Positions 26,498 to 35,657 of a stretch of DNA of 64,000 bases are shown here, one piece after another. Both the position numbers and the translations under genes were made by a program. The notes under the pieces were generated by a model. The model ran no database searches and was not told the DNA's origin. It saw only the letters and a program-made list of their open reading frames with translations. The stretch's first letter is position 1; each line of letters starts with the position of its first letter. The stretch comes from Paracoccus chinensis (lineage in GTDB: Bacteria > Pseudomonadota > Alphaproteobacteria > Rhodobacterales > Rhodobacteraceae). The stretch is taken from assembly GCF_900102885.1 (NCBI RefSeq), contig NZ_FNGE01000004.1, forward strand, positions 62,001-126,000, read 5' to 3'.

Positions 26498-27976
26498 ATG
26501 ACCGCCCATTCGACCGACCTGAAGATGCTGCTCAAGGACCCCTCGCTGCTGGAAACCCGCGCCTTCGTGGCGGGCGAGTGGGTCGATGCCGACGACGGCA
26601 GGACCTTCGAGGTCAGGAACCCCGCCCGCGGCGACGTGATCGCCCGCGTGGCCGACCTGTCGCGCGCCGAGGTGAAGCGCGCCATCGAGGCCGCGCAGGC
26701 CGCCATGAAGGACTGGGCCGCCCGCACCGCCAAGGACCGCGCCAAGGTCATGCGCCGCTGGTTCGAGCTGATGATGGAGAACCAGGACGACCTGGGCACC
26801 ATCCTGACCGCCGAGCAGGGCAAGCCCCTGCCCGAGGCCAAGGGCGAGATCGCCTATGGCGCCAGCTTCATCGAGTGGTTCGGCGAGGAGGCCAAGCGCG
26901 TCTATGGCGAGACGATCCCCGGCCACATGGCCGACAAGCGCATCACCGTGCTGCGCCAGCCGATCGGGGTCGTGGCCTCGATCACGCCCTGGAACTTCCC
27001 CAATGCCATGATCACCCGCAAATGCGGCCCGGCGCTGGCGGTGGGCTGCGGCTTTGTCGCCCGTCCGGCGGCGGAAACGCCCCTGTCGGCGCTGGCGCTG
27101 GCCGTGCTGGGCGAACGCGCGGGGCTGCCCAAGGGGATCCTGTCGGTCGTGACCTCGTCGCGGTCCTCGGACATCGGCAAGGAGTTCTGTGAGAACCCCC
27201 TGATCCGCAAGCTGACCTTCACCGGCTCGACCGAGGTCGGCCGCATTCTTCTGCGCCAGGCGGCCGACCAGGTGCTGAAATGCTCGATGGAGCTGGGGGG
27301 CAACGCGCCCTTCATCGTCTTCGACGACGCGGATCTGGATGCGGCGGTCGAAGGCGCGATGGCGTCCAAGTTCCGCAACAACGGCCAGACCTGCGTCTGC
27401 GCCAACCGCATCTACGTGCAGGCGGGCGTTTATGATGAGTTCGCCAAGCGTCTCGCGAAGGCCGTGGACAAGCTGACCGTGGGCGACGGGCTGAAGGACG
27501 GGACCACCACCGGCCCGCTGATCAACGCCGACGCGGTCGAGAAGGTCGAGGAGCATATCGCCGACGCGCTGGGGCGCGGCGCTCAGGTCGTCACCGGCGG
27601 CAAGCGCCACGACCTCGGCGGCTCGTTCTTCCAGCCGACGGTGGTCACGAACGTGCCCGCCGACGCCAAGGTCTCGACCGAGGAAACCTTCGGGCCGCTC
27701 GCGCCCTTGTTCCGCTTCGAGACCGAGGAGGAGGTGGTCGCCAAGGCCAACGACACGATCTTCGGCCTTGCCGCATATTTCTATGCCCGCGACATCGGCC
27801 GCATCACCCGCGTGCAGGAATCGCTGGAATACGGGATCGTCGGCGTGAACACCGGCATCATCTCGACCGAGGTCGCCCCCTTCGGCGGCGTCAAGCAGTC
27901 TGGCTTGGGCCGCGAGGGCAGCCGCCACGGGATCGAGGACTACCTGGAAATGAAATACGTCTGCCTGTCGGTCTGA
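26498..27976 (+). CDS. gabD: NAD(P)-dependent succinate-semialdehyde dehydrogenase
   Basis: A 492-residue aldehyde dehydrogenase. SITPWNFPNAMITRKCGPALA, the FTGSTEVGR nucleotide loop, MELGGNAPF with the general-base glutamate, and NNGQTCVCANR with the catalytic cysteine are intact. The length and the GQTCVCANRIYVQ context place it among succinate-semialdehyde dehydrogenases, which finish GABA breakdown to succinate. No GABA transaminase is adjacent, so another semialdehyde (for example glutarate semialdehyde) is possible. ATG 26498 follows GGAGGA. The gene stands alone and ends at a strong terminator. Confidence 0.88.
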   Translation: MTAHSTDLKMLLKDPSLLETRAFVAGEWVDADDGRTFEVRNPARGDVIARVADLSRAEVKRAIEAAQAAMKDWAARTAKDRAKVMRRWFELMMENQDDLGTILTAEQGKPLPEAKGEIAYGASFIEWFGEEAKRVYGETIPGHMADKRITVLRQPIGVVASITPWNFPNAMITRKCGPALAVGCGFVARPAAETPLSALALAVLGERAGLPKGILSVVTSSRSSDIGKEFCENPLIRKLTFTGSTEVGRILLRQAADQVLKCSMELGGNAPFIVFDDADLDAAVEGAMASKFRNNGQTCVCANRIYVQAGVYDEFAKRLAKAVDKLTVGDGLKDGTTTGPLINADAVEKVEEHIADALGRGAQVVTGGKRHDLGGSFFQPTVVTNVPADAKVSTEETFGPLAPLFRFETEEEVVAKANDTIFGLAAYFYARDIGRITRVQESLEYGIVGVNTGIISTEVAPFGGVKQSGLGREGSRHGIEDYLEMKYVCLSV

Positions 27977-28046
27977 CAGCGGCGGCAGCGGCGGCGGGAG
28001 GGGGCCTGCCCCTTCCGCCCGTGGCCTTGAAGCCCCCGAGAATACA

Positions 28047-28077
28047 GAAACCGCCCGAGGGAGACCCGGGCGGTTTC
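28047..28077. terminator. Intrinsic terminator between gabD and the RTX gene
   Basis: A perfect 11-bp stem (GAAACCGCCCG / CGGGCGGTTTC) has a 9-base loop. It lies 70 bp beyond gabD and 50 bp beyond the end of the converging RTX gene, so it probably serves both. Confidence 0.75.
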
Positions 28078-28129
28078 GCATTTTCAGAAATGAACTTGGG
28101 ACCAGGGCTGGGAACCCGCCCCGGCTACC

Positions 28130-30333
28130 TCAGGCGACCAGCAGGTCGTCCTGCAGCGCGTCGAGGGTGATGCCGTCGATCCGCAGCAGCCCGCCCGCGA
28201 GGCGCAGGTCCACGCCGCCATCACGCTCGGCCGCGTCCGCGATCAGCGCGGCGGCCGTCAGCCCGCCGGCCGTGCGCGCATCGATGCGGATCAGGTCGAT
28301 GTCGTCCTGGAAGTCCGTGACCCGGCCGCCCTGCCCGGCCGCGAAGACAAAGACGTCGTCGCCGTCCCCGCCGGTCAGCTCGTCATTGCCGCCGCTGCCG
28401 ACCAGGACATTGCGGGCGCCGTTGCCGACCAGGATGTTGTCCTGCGCATTGCCGATCACCTGCACGGCCGCGGTGCCTTCGACCAGGACCCGCTCGACAT
28501 GGGCGCCCAGCACGATGTCGCGCGAGGTGACGATGGTGTCGAAGCCGCCGTTCGCGGCCTCGACGATGGTGTCGAAGGCGTCGCGCAGATAGGTGTCGTT
28601 GCCGTCGCCGCCGACCAGCCGGTCCGCGCCCGCGTTGCCCGCCAGCGTGTCGTCGCCCGCCATCCCGAACAGCGTGTCGTTGCCCGCCCCGCCGGACAGG
28701 TAGTTCACCTGGCTGTTGCCGACGACCGTATTGGCGACCGCATTGCCCGTGCCGTACTTGGCAAAGGACTGGATCAGCAGCAGCGCCTCGAAATGCTCGG
28801 CCAGGGTGAAGTTGAACGTCGCCCGCACCCGGTCGATGCCCTGCCCGGCCAGTTCGACCAGCGTGTCCAGCGCGTCGATGACGTAAAGGTCGTCGCCCAG
28901 CCCGCCCAGCAGCCGGTCTGCGCCCGCGCCGCCTTCCAGCGTGTCGTTGCCGCCATGGCCCTGGATCGTGTCCGCCCCGGCCCGGCCCGCGATCAGGTTC
29001 GCGGCCGCGTTCCCCCGGATCATGTCGTTGCCGCGCCCGGCGATGACGTTCTCGATCACCGTGCCTTCCGCGATCGACAGGTTGCCGACCAGCCCGTAGA
29101 CGCTGGACACCGCCCCGCCCGCAAGATCGATGCGCTGCGCGGCCGTGTCCGAGGTCAGCTTCAGCCAGTCGGTGCCGCCCTGGTCGAAGATCGTCATGGT
29201 GACGGCCGCGCGCGACACCATCAATCCGTTGGCCATGCCGAAGGCGCCGGTGACGTTGCTGCCTTCGCCCCAGACGGAATTGCCGCCGTTCACGTTGCGC
29301 GGTGCGCCATAAAGGTCCTGGATCGCGATGATGTCCGCGATCATCGGCGTCACCGCATAGGCGTAGCTGGCATCAACGACCGTGTTGTCGATCTGGCTGA
29401 AATAGGACATCAGCGTCGCCTGCCAGCTGTCGTTGGCATAGCCGTTGTGGATGCCATATGTGGCGCTGCCGTTGTAGGGCCCCGCATGGCCGAGGCCCAG
29501 CGCATGGCCGATCTCGTGCAGATAGGTCTGGTAGAAATAGGTGTCGAAGCCGGCCGAGGGGCCCTCGGACCAGTTGGCGTCGATGTTGATGCGGACCGAC
29601 TGCAGGGTCGATCCCGTCCAGGACGTGGGCACGGCATAGGCGCTGCCGAACTCGTCGTTGACGAACTGGATGTTGGCCGAGGCGCCCGCGCGCGAACTCG
29701 TGTCGAAGCGGATGCCGGTCAGTTCGCTCCAGGCGTTCAGCGCCATGCGCGCGACGCGCTGCTCGGCCGCGCCCAGGTCCGAGATGTCGCAGGTCAGCGT
29801 GGACCCCTGGGTCGCGGCGAAGCTGCGCCGGGTCTGGCCGTTGTCCTCCCAGAAACCGTCGGTCAGGTATTCGGCGATCTCGGTCATCGTCAGGATGTCC
29901 GAGCCGGGTCCGGGGTTCGGCTGGTTCTCGGAGTAGGTGACCTGGTAGGTGCCCCTCGAGGAGCCGTAGCCGGTCGCGATCAGGTAATAGGTCCCGGTCG
30001 CGCTGGCGGCAAAGGAAAACTCCGAATGGTCCAAGGTCCCGCTGTCGTCGTTGTAGCCCAGCGTATTGCCCGAGGCATCCACCAGGGTGAGGACGGTGTC
30101 TGACAGCGAGAAACCGTCCATCTCGAAGGTATAGGACTCACCAGCCGTCAGGTTGACCGCGATCCAGTCCGCATCACCCGGAACGCCGATGCTGCCCGGA
30201 ACACGTCGTCCGGCGCGATGCGATAGCGGGTGCCGCTGTTCGCGGCCGCATCGGCGCCCTCGGAAATGGTGGCGTAAAGGGGATCCTGGTCTAGGAGGGC
30301 GGGCGCTCGGCCCCGGGGGAATGCTGCAGTCAT
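28130..30333 (-). pseudogene. Secreted RTX metalloprotease (serralysin-like), frameshifted
   Basis: With one base restored this would be a 734-residue secreted metalloprotease. In order: an N-terminal segment beginning MTAAFPRGRAPALL; a PPC-like beta domain (SIGVPGDADWIAVNLTAGES); a metzincin domain with HEIGHALGLGH (29484-29516) and a Met-turn (LMSYF); then RTX repeats such as GGAGNDTLFGMAGDDTL, which bind calcium; and a C-terminus without cysteine suited to type I secretion. The first 46 codons (30333 to about 30196) are in one frame and the rest in another. One G appears to be missing in the GGG read from 30197-30195. Translation from the single longest downstream frame gives an Arg/Pro-rich leader with no sense. 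This may be a real mutation, phase variation or a sequencing error. No secretion ABC genes are nearby. Confidence 0.75.
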
Positions 30334-30462
30334 GACGGAACTCCGGGTAAAATGATACTGGCAAACCGCGTCAATATCCTGCGGCCGACACTTCTCGTTT
30401 AACCCTTGCCGCAAAACCGGGCAATCAGAGCCACCAGGGGCCTGCCTGTCTTTCGGGACAGG

Positions 30463-31623
30463 TCACATCAGCTCGACCGCCAGCGCCGTACCCTCGCCTC
30501 CGCCGATGCAGATGGCGGCGACGCCGCGCGTCTTGCCCGCCTGGCGCAGCGCGTTGATCAGCGTGACGACGATCCGCGCCCCCGAGGCGCCAATGGGATG
30601 GCCCAGCGCGCAGGCGCCGCCATTGACGTTCACCACATCGGGGGACAGCCCCATCTTCTGCATGAAGGCCATGGGGACGACGGCAAAGGCCTCGTTCACC
30701 TCCCACAGGTCCACGTCGTCCCTGGACCAACCGAGCTTTGCCAGCAGCTTTTCCGCCGCCGGCACCGGCGCGGTCGGGAAGTCCGAGGGCGCCTGGGCGT
30801 GGCCCGCATGGCCGACGATCCGGGCAATGGCGCCCTCGGGGTTGTCCGACAGCACCAGCGCCGCCGCCCCGTCCGAGATCGACGACGAATTCGCCGCCGT
30901 CACCGTCCCGTCCTTGCGGAAGGCTGGCTTCAGCGTCGGGATCTTGTCGGGCCGCGCGTTGCCGGGCTGCTCGTCGGTGTCCACCAGCGTCTCGCCGCCG
31001 CGGGTCGCGATCTTCACGCCCACGACCTCGTCGGCAAAGCGCCCCTCGGCGATGGCCGCCTGGGCGCGGGTCAGCGAGCGCAAGGCATAATCGTCCTGCG
31101 CCTGCCGGGTGAACTGGAACTCCTCGGCGCAATCCTCGGCGAAGGTGCCCATCAGGCGGCCCTTGTCATAGGCGTCCTCGAGCCCGTCGAGGAACATGGA
31201 ATCGATCACCTGCCCGTGCCCCAGCCGCGCGCCGCCGCGCATCTTGGGCAGAAGGTAGGGCGCGTTGGTCATGCTCTCCATGCCCCCCGCGACGACCGTG
31301 CGGGCGGACCCCGCGCGGATGGAATCCGACGCCTGCATCAGCGCCTGCATCCCCGAGCCGCACATCTTGTTCAGCGTGACGGCGGGCACCGACTGCGGCA
31401 GCCCTGCCCCCAGGGCAGCTTGACGCGCGGGCGCCTGGCCTTGGCCCGCGGGCAGCACGCAGCCCATCAGCACCTCGTCCACCTGCGCGCCGTCCAGGCC
31501 CGCGCGCGACAGCGCCTCGGCAATGGCGGCGGCGCCGAGTTCCGGGGCGGTCAGGGGCGACAGCGCACCCTGCAGGCCCCCCATGGGGGTGCGGACGGCG
31601 GCATGGACATAGACGGCGGTCAT
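30463..31623 (-). CDS. Acetyl-CoA C-acyltransferase (thiolase)
   Basis: A 386-residue thiolase that makes or cleaves acetoacetyl-CoA or longer 3-ketoacyl-CoA. The nucleophile is C88 in NKMCGSGM. The second catalytic set is complete: NEAFAVVPMAF, GGACALGHPIGASGAR, and CIGGGEG near the C-terminus. The length fits biosynthetic acetyl-CoA acetyltransferases (PhaA/AtoB) as well as some degradative types, so chain-length preference is open. No phaB or beta-oxidation partner is adjacent. It is divergent from the STAS/anti-sigma-kinase pair, 81 bp away. Confidence 0.9.
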   Translation of the reverse strand: MTAVYVHAAVRTPMGGLQGALSPLTAPELGAAAIAEALSRAGLDGAQVDEVLMGCVLPAGQGQAPARQAALGAGLPQSVPAVTLNKMCGSGMQALMQASDSIRAGSARTVVAGGMESMTNAPYLLPKMRGGARLGHGQVIDSMFLDGLEDAYDKGRLMGTFAEDCAEEFQFTRQAQDDYALRSLTRAQAAIAEGRFADEVVGVKIATRGGETLVDTDEQPGNARPDKIPTLKPAFRKDGTVTAANSSSISDGAAALVLSDNPEGAIARIVGHAGHAQAPSDFPTAPVPAAEKLLAKLGWSRDDVDLWEVNEAFAVVPMAFMQKMGLSPDVVNVNGGACALGHPIGASGARIVVTLINALRQAGKTRGVAAICIGGGEGTALAVELM

Positions 31624-31704
31624 GGGGATCTCGCGTGCTTACGGTTTGGCAAGGAATCTTCGGTAACCATGCCGGGAAGGACGGATTCGCTGCAAGGGGC
31701 AGGC

Positions 31705-32046
31705 ATGAACATCACGATCGAGGAGATTGAGGGCGGCATCCGCGTCCGCGTGGCCGAGCCGCGGCTGGACGCGGCGCTGGCGATCCGCTTCAAGGACCGG
31801 CTGCGCGAGGTCGTGGGCGGGCACGGGCCGCTGATCCTGCTGGACCTGTCCGAAGTGGGCTTCATGGACAGCTCGGGCCTGGGCGCGATCCTGGCCATCC
31901 GTCGCGCCCTACCCCAAGGCCAGCGGATCGAGCTGACGGGGCTCACGCCCAACGTGGACCGGGTCTTCCGGCTGACGCGCATGGACATGATCTTCACCAT
32001 CCACGGCAACGGCGCCGCGCCCGCCGAAACGGAGGCCGGGGCATGA
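31705..32046 (+). CDS. STAS-domain anti-sigma factor antagonist
   Basis: A 113-residue single STAS domain. FMDSSGLGAILAIR has the phosphorylatable serine (S56 or S57) found in RsbV/SpoIIAA. In partner-switching systems the unphosphorylated antagonist binds the kinase anti-sigma factor; the kinase inactivates it by phosphorylation. The kinase-like partner starts in the last four bases of this gene. No sigma factor or PP2C phosphatase is in the window. ATG 31705 has AAGGGGCAGG ahead. Confidence 0.88.
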   Translation: MNITIEEIEGGIRVRVAEPRLDAALAIRFKDRLREVVGGHGPLILLDLSEVGFMDSSGLGAILAIRRALPQGQRIELTGLTPNVDRVFRLTRMDMIFTIHGNGAAPAETEAGA

Positions 32047-32597
32047 GCCGCGCCGCCCTTCCGCCGAACCGCCCCCTTTCCTCGCGCGGAGAGCCGATGT
32101 TCCACCGCATCCTGGACGCCGACACCACCGCGGTCCAGCAGGCGCTCATGGACGTCCGCGCGCGTTTCGAGGGCACGGTCCCGGACGACGCCCTGGCGCG
32201 GACGGAACTGGTCATGGCCGAGGTCCTGAACAACATCGCCCAGCACGGCACCGGCGCGGGGAAGGAGCCCCTGCCCGGCGCGGCGCCCCGCCGGGCCGTC
32301 ACGATCCACCTGACCGTGACGCGCCACGCGGGGGGTCTTGCCTGCGCCGTCACCGACAACGGGCCGCCCCTGCCGCCCGGCTGTCTGGAGGAACCCGAGC
32401 ACCTCCCCTCGCCCGAGCTGTCGGCGCTGCGGGCGGGGGGATTCGGCTGGGTCATCATCCGCGACCTCACCCGCTCGCTGTTCCATTACCGGGAGTTGAA
32501 CCGCAACGTCCTGTGCTTCAACATTCCCCGCAGCGACGACGGCGACATGCCGGTGCCGGGCGGGGACGCCGACAGCGCAGCCGCCGACGTTGCCTGA
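32043..32597 (+). CDS. RsbW-type serine kinase / anti-sigma factor
   Basis: A 184-residue GHKL ATPase domain protein. ELVMAEVLNNIAQHG is the N-box, DNGPPLP the G1 box, and GGFGWVII the G2 box of ATP-binding anti-sigma kinases. The first 18 residues (up to GEP) may be extra, with M19 an alternative start, but the ATGA overlap with the STAS gene supports ATG 32043. It should phosphorylate the STAS partner and bind a sigma factor or another target. The tail is acidic and Ala-rich. It ends three bases before the convergent uvrC stop. Confidence 0.85.
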   Translation: MSRAALPPNRPLSSRGEPMFHRILDADTTAVQQALMDVRARFEGTVPDDALARTELVMAEVLNNIAQHGTGAGKEPLPGAAPRRAVTIHLTVTRHAGGLACAVTDNGPPLPPGCLEEPEHLPSPELSALRAGGFGWVIIRDLTRSLFHYRELNRNVLCFNIPRSDDGDMPVPGGDADSAAADVA

Positions 32598-32600
32598 GGC

Positions 32601-34475
32601 CTACCCCTCGGGGTGGAAATGGTCGTGGATCGTCTTCGCCATCGTGGCCGAGATACCCGGCGCGGCCTGAAGATCCTCGAGCCCCGCGCGCGCCACCGCC
32701 TTGGCGCTGCCGAAATGCGCCAGAAGCGCCCGCTTGCGCGCCGCCCCCACGCCCGCGATCTCGTCCAGCGGGTTCGCCATCGCCTGCTTCGTGCGCCGCG
32801 CGCGGTGGGTGCCGATGGCCCAGCGGTGCGCCTCGTCCCGCAGGCGCTGGATGAAATACAGGACGGGATCGTTCATCGGCAGGGCCTTGGGACGCTGGCC
32901 GGGGCGGTGGAACTCTTCCTTGCCGTGGTCGCGGTCCTCGCCCTTCGCCACGCCGATCATGGGGATGTCCTCGACCCCCATCTCGGCCATGATCCCGGCC
33001 ACGGCAGAAACCTGCCCGGCGCCGCCGTCGATCAGCAGCAGGTCCGGCCAGGCGTCCGACTGGCGGTCGGGGTCCTCCTTCAGCAGGCGCGAGAAACGCC
33101 GCGTCAGCACCTCGCGCATCATGCCGAAGTCGTCGCCCGGCGTGATCTCGGTGCCCTTGATGTTGAACTTGCGGTACTGGCTCTTCATCCAGCCCTCGGG
33201 ACCCGCGACGATCATGCCCCCCACCGGGGCCGCGCCCTGGATGTGGCTGTTGTCGTAGACCTCGATGCGGCGCGGCACCACGGGCAGATCGAAGGCCTCG
33301 GCCAGCCCCTCCAGCAGCCGCCGCTGGGTCGCGCTTTCCGCCAGCCGCCGGGCGAGGCTTTCCCGCGCGTTCCGCAGAGCGTTCGCCACCAGCGCCGCCT
33401 TTTCCCCCCGCTGCGGCACGCCGACGGCCACGCGGCGGCCCGCGCGGTCCGACAGCAGCCGCGCGACAAGGTCCTGGTCCTCGGTCCCGTGGCTCAGCAG
33501 GATCAGCCGCGGCGGCACCTTGTCGTCGTAGAACTGTGCGAGGAAGGCCTGCATGATCTCCTCGGCCGATTCCGAGCCCCCCGTGCGGGGATAGAAGTCG
33601 CGGTTCCCCCAGCTCTGGTTGCCGCGGATGAAGAAGACCTGCACGCAGGCCTGTCCCGCCTCCATGTGCAGCGCCACCACATCGGCCTCGGCCACGCCCT
33701 TGGGGTTGATCGCCTGCACTGACTGAACGGCGGTCAGCGCCTTGATCCGGTCCCGCAGGGCGGCGGCGCGTTCGTACTCCATCGCCTCGGCCGCCTCGGC
33801 CATCTCGGCCGCCAGCCGCACTTGGACCGCCGTGGACCGCCCCTGCAGAAAGCGCTCGGCATCCGCGACCAGATCCGCATAGGCGCCCTCGTCGATGCGG
33901 CCGACGCAGGGGGCGCTGCAGCGCTTGATCTGGTGCAGCAGGCAGGGCCGCGTGCGCGACGAAAAGGTCGCATCCGTGCAGGACCGCAGCAGGAACACCC
34001 GCTGCAACTGGTTCAGCGTCCGGTTCACCGCGCCCGCGCTGGCGAAGGGACCGTAATAGTCGCCCTTTTCCGACTTGGCCCCGCGGTGCTTCTTGATCTG
34101 CGGGAAGGCGTGCGACTTGGACACGAGGATGTTGGGGAAGGACTTGTCGTCCCGCAGCAGCACGTTGTAGCGCGGCTTGAGCTGCTTGATGAGGTTCTGT
34201 TCCAGAAGCAGCGCCTCGGTTTCCGTGCGCGTGGTCAGGAACATCATAGAGGCCGTTTCGCGGATCATCCGCGCGATGCGCCCCGAATGGCCCGAAGGGC
34301 GCGCATAGTTCGACACCCGCGCCTTCAGGTTCCGCGCCTTGCCGACGTAAAGCACCGCCCCCTGGGCATCGAGCATCCGGTAGACGCCGGGACTGGAATC
34401 GAGCCGGCGGCAGTAATCCGCGATCAGCCGGTGGCCGGTCAGCGGGGCGTCAATAGGGGGTGCGGTGTCGTCCAT
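32601..34475 (-). CDS. uvrC: Excinuclease ABC subunit C
   Basis: A 624-residue nucleotide-excision repair nuclease. An N-terminal GIY-YIG domain ([22 protein letters not shown]) makes the 3' cut; a UvrB-binding UVR motif lies near 205-240 ([23 protein letters not shown]); the RNase H-like domain for the 5' cut holds [10 protein letters not shown] and [10 protein letters not shown]; and a C-terminal helix-hairpin-helix pair ends the protein ([33 protein letters not shown]). Length is normal. The upstream 298-bp region contains a perfect 7-bp inverted repeat; I found no alphaproteobacterial LexA box (GTTC-N7-GTTC). Confidence 0.96.
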   Translation of the reverse strand: MDDTAPPIDAPLTGHRLIADYCRRLDSSPGVYRMLDAQGAVLYVGKARNLKARVSNYARPSGHSGRIARMIRETASMMFLTTRTETEALLLEQNLIKQLKPRYNVLLRDDKSFPNILVSKSHAFPQIKKHRGAKSEKGDYYGPFASAGAVNRTLNQLQRVFLLRSCTDATFSSRTRPCLLHQIKRCSAPCVGRIDEGAYADLVADAERFLQGRSTAVQVRLAAEMAEAAEAMEYERAAALRDRIKALTAVQSVQAINPKGVAEADVVALHMEAGQACVQVFFIRGNQSWGNRDFYPRTGGSESAEEIMQAFLAQFYDDKVPPRLILLSHGTEDQDLVARLLSDRAGRRVAVGVPQRGEKAALVANALRNARESLARRLAESATQRRLLEGLAEAFDLPVVPRRIEVYDNSHIQGAAPVGGMIVAGPEGWMKSQYRKFNIKGTEITPGDDFGMMREVLTRRFSRLLKEDPDRQSDAWPDLLLIDGGAGQVSAVAGIMAEMGVEDIPMIGVAKGEDRDHGKEEFHRPGQRPKALPMNDPVLYFIQRLRDEAHRWAIGTHRARRTKQAMANPLDEIAGVGAARKRALLAHFGSAKAVARAGLEDLQAAPGISATMAKTIHDHFHPEG

Positions 34476-34536
34476 GAGGCCTAGAAAGTGATTCCTGTCT
34501 CAGCCCGCAAGTGCGGGTGGGGTGCAACCCGATTTG

Positions 34537-34557
34537 TGTCCACGGAATCTGTGGACA
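34537..34557. promoter_or_regulatory. Inverted repeat upstream of uvrC
   Basis: TGTCCAC and GTGGACA are perfect 7-bp arms around seven bases, 62 bp upstream of uvrC and in front of an AT-rich stretch (34605-34680). It could be an operator for uvrC. The region also carries a small GC hairpin (CCCGCAAGTGCGGG, 34504-34517). No protein can be assigned. Confidence 0.4.
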
Positions 34558-34773
34558 AGTTTGTGGATCGGCTGCGGACGAGGATGCGCCCAGGCAGGAA
34601 TCCCAAGGAATTTCCACTTTTGCACAAAAATTAGGCAGATATTCAGGTCACTGTTTTCGTTGATTTTTTTCTTCAGCACGGCCAAGCCCATGATTCAGCG
34701 AAAGGATTCATGAAGGTAGCGTGACGCCCCTTCGGCGCGTGGACAACCTGCCGCAGCGTCACCGCCGCGGGGC

Positions 34774-35553
34774 TCAGGCGCCCAGGATGTCGGGGGTCTT
34801 CCAGGCCAGGTGCTGGCCGCCGTCCACGCAGATCAGTTGCCCCGTCACCGCCTTGGCGTCGAGCAGGTAAAGCAGCGCCCTGACGATATCCCCCGCATCC
34901 GCACCCCGCTGCAGGATGGTGGCGGCGCGCTGGCGGGCGAAATGCTCGTCGCTCTGCCGGATGCCCTGCATCGTCGGCCCCGGTCCGATGGCATTGACAC
35001 GGATGTGCGGAGCCAGGCTTTGGGCCGAGGTGCGCGTCAGCGCCCAGAGACCCGCCTTGGCCAGCGAATAGGTCATGAAGGCAGGCGTCGGCTTCAGCAC
35101 CCGCTGGTCCACCATGTTGACGACCAGCCCATGCGCCACCGGCTCGCCGTCCCGCGCGGGCGGTGGCGGCAGTTGCGCGGCGAAGGCCTGGGTCAGCACG
35201 AAGGGCGCGCGCAGGTTCGAGCCGATGTGCCGGTCCCAGTTGTCGCGCGTGGCCGTCGCCAGCGTGTCATGCTCGAAGATCGAGGCGTTGTTGACCAGCA
35301 CGGTCAGCGGCCCCATCGCCTGCACCACCGCGGGGATCAGGGCTTGCGTCCGGTCCTCGTCCAGCAGGTCGGCGTGGAAGGCCTGCGCCCGGACGCCGAA
35401 GGCGCGGGCCTCGGCCGCGGTGGCCTCGGCCTCCTCGGCGGATCCGTTGTAGTGGATGGCGATGTCATGGCCCCGCTCGGCCAGCGCCAACGCCATGGCC
35501 CGGCCCAACCGCTTCGCGGCGCCCGTGACCAGCGCAACGCCCTCAGCGGCCAA
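34774..35553 (-). CDS. SDR oxidoreductase, pteridine-reductase-like
   Basis: A 259-residue short-chain dehydrogenase/reductase. TGAAKRLGRAMA is the cofactor loop, whose lysine-arginine pair favours NADPH. NNAS follows. The catalytic region reads NMVDQ...YSLAKAG: the usual SDR serine is replaced by aspartate, exactly as in Leishmania pteridine reductase PTR1 (NMVD...YTMAK). Dihydromonapterin reductase FolM is the bacterial relative, so a role in reducing dihydrofolate or dihydropterins is likely. The start is TTG 35553, 11 bp inside the upstream 37-residue gene. It probably shares an operon with the S49 peptidase. Confidence 0.78.
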   Translation of the reverse strand: MAAEGVALVTGAAKRLGRAMALALAERGHDIAIHYNGSAEEAEATAAEARAFGVRAQAFHADLLDEDRTQALIPAVVQAMGPLTVLVNNASIFEHDTLATATRDNWDRHIGSNLRAPFVLTQAFAAQLPPPPARDGEPVAHGLVVNMVDQRVLKPTPAFMTYSLAKAGLWALTRTSAQSLAPHIRVNAIGPGPTMQGIRQSDEHFARQRAATILQRGADAGDIVRALLYLLDAKAVTGQLICVDGGQHLAWKTPDILGA

Positions 35554-35656
35554 GGCGCAGCCCCAGAAGCCGCGCGATCAGGCGGCGGAAGCCGGGGCCG
35601 AAGGCCAGCGCCATGGCCACCATGATCAGCAGGAACAGGATCACCGTCTTCAGCAT
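35543..35656 (-). CDS. 37-residue single-pass membrane peptide
   Basis: A short gene starting MLKTVILFLLIMVAMALAFG and ending in a basic amphipathic segment (RRLIARLLGLRLGR). Residues 4-20 make one membrane helix, with the basic end probably in the cytoplasm. Its ATG follows GGGGGG and lies one base after the S49 peptidase stop (TGACATG), and its end overlaps the SDR start, so translational coupling on both sides supports a real gene. I do not recognise a function. Confidence 0.65.
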   Translation of the reverse strand: MLKTVILFLLIMVAMALAFGPGFRRLIARLLGLRLGR

Positions 35657-35657
35657 G

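Noticed and set aside
30190..30200. Programmed ribosomal frameshift in the RTX gene
   Set aside because: There is no classical slippery heptamer or following structure; a single-base deletion is simpler.
34536..34570. DnaA-box-like sequences near TGTGGACAA and TTGTGGATC, suggesting an origin
   Set aside because: Only one close match (one mismatch), no cluster, and no origin-linked genes nearby.
34500..34713. Short open frames on both strands in the gap upstream of uvrC
   Set aside because: No ribosome-binding sites or conserved patterns, and they cross the AT-rich non-coding tract.
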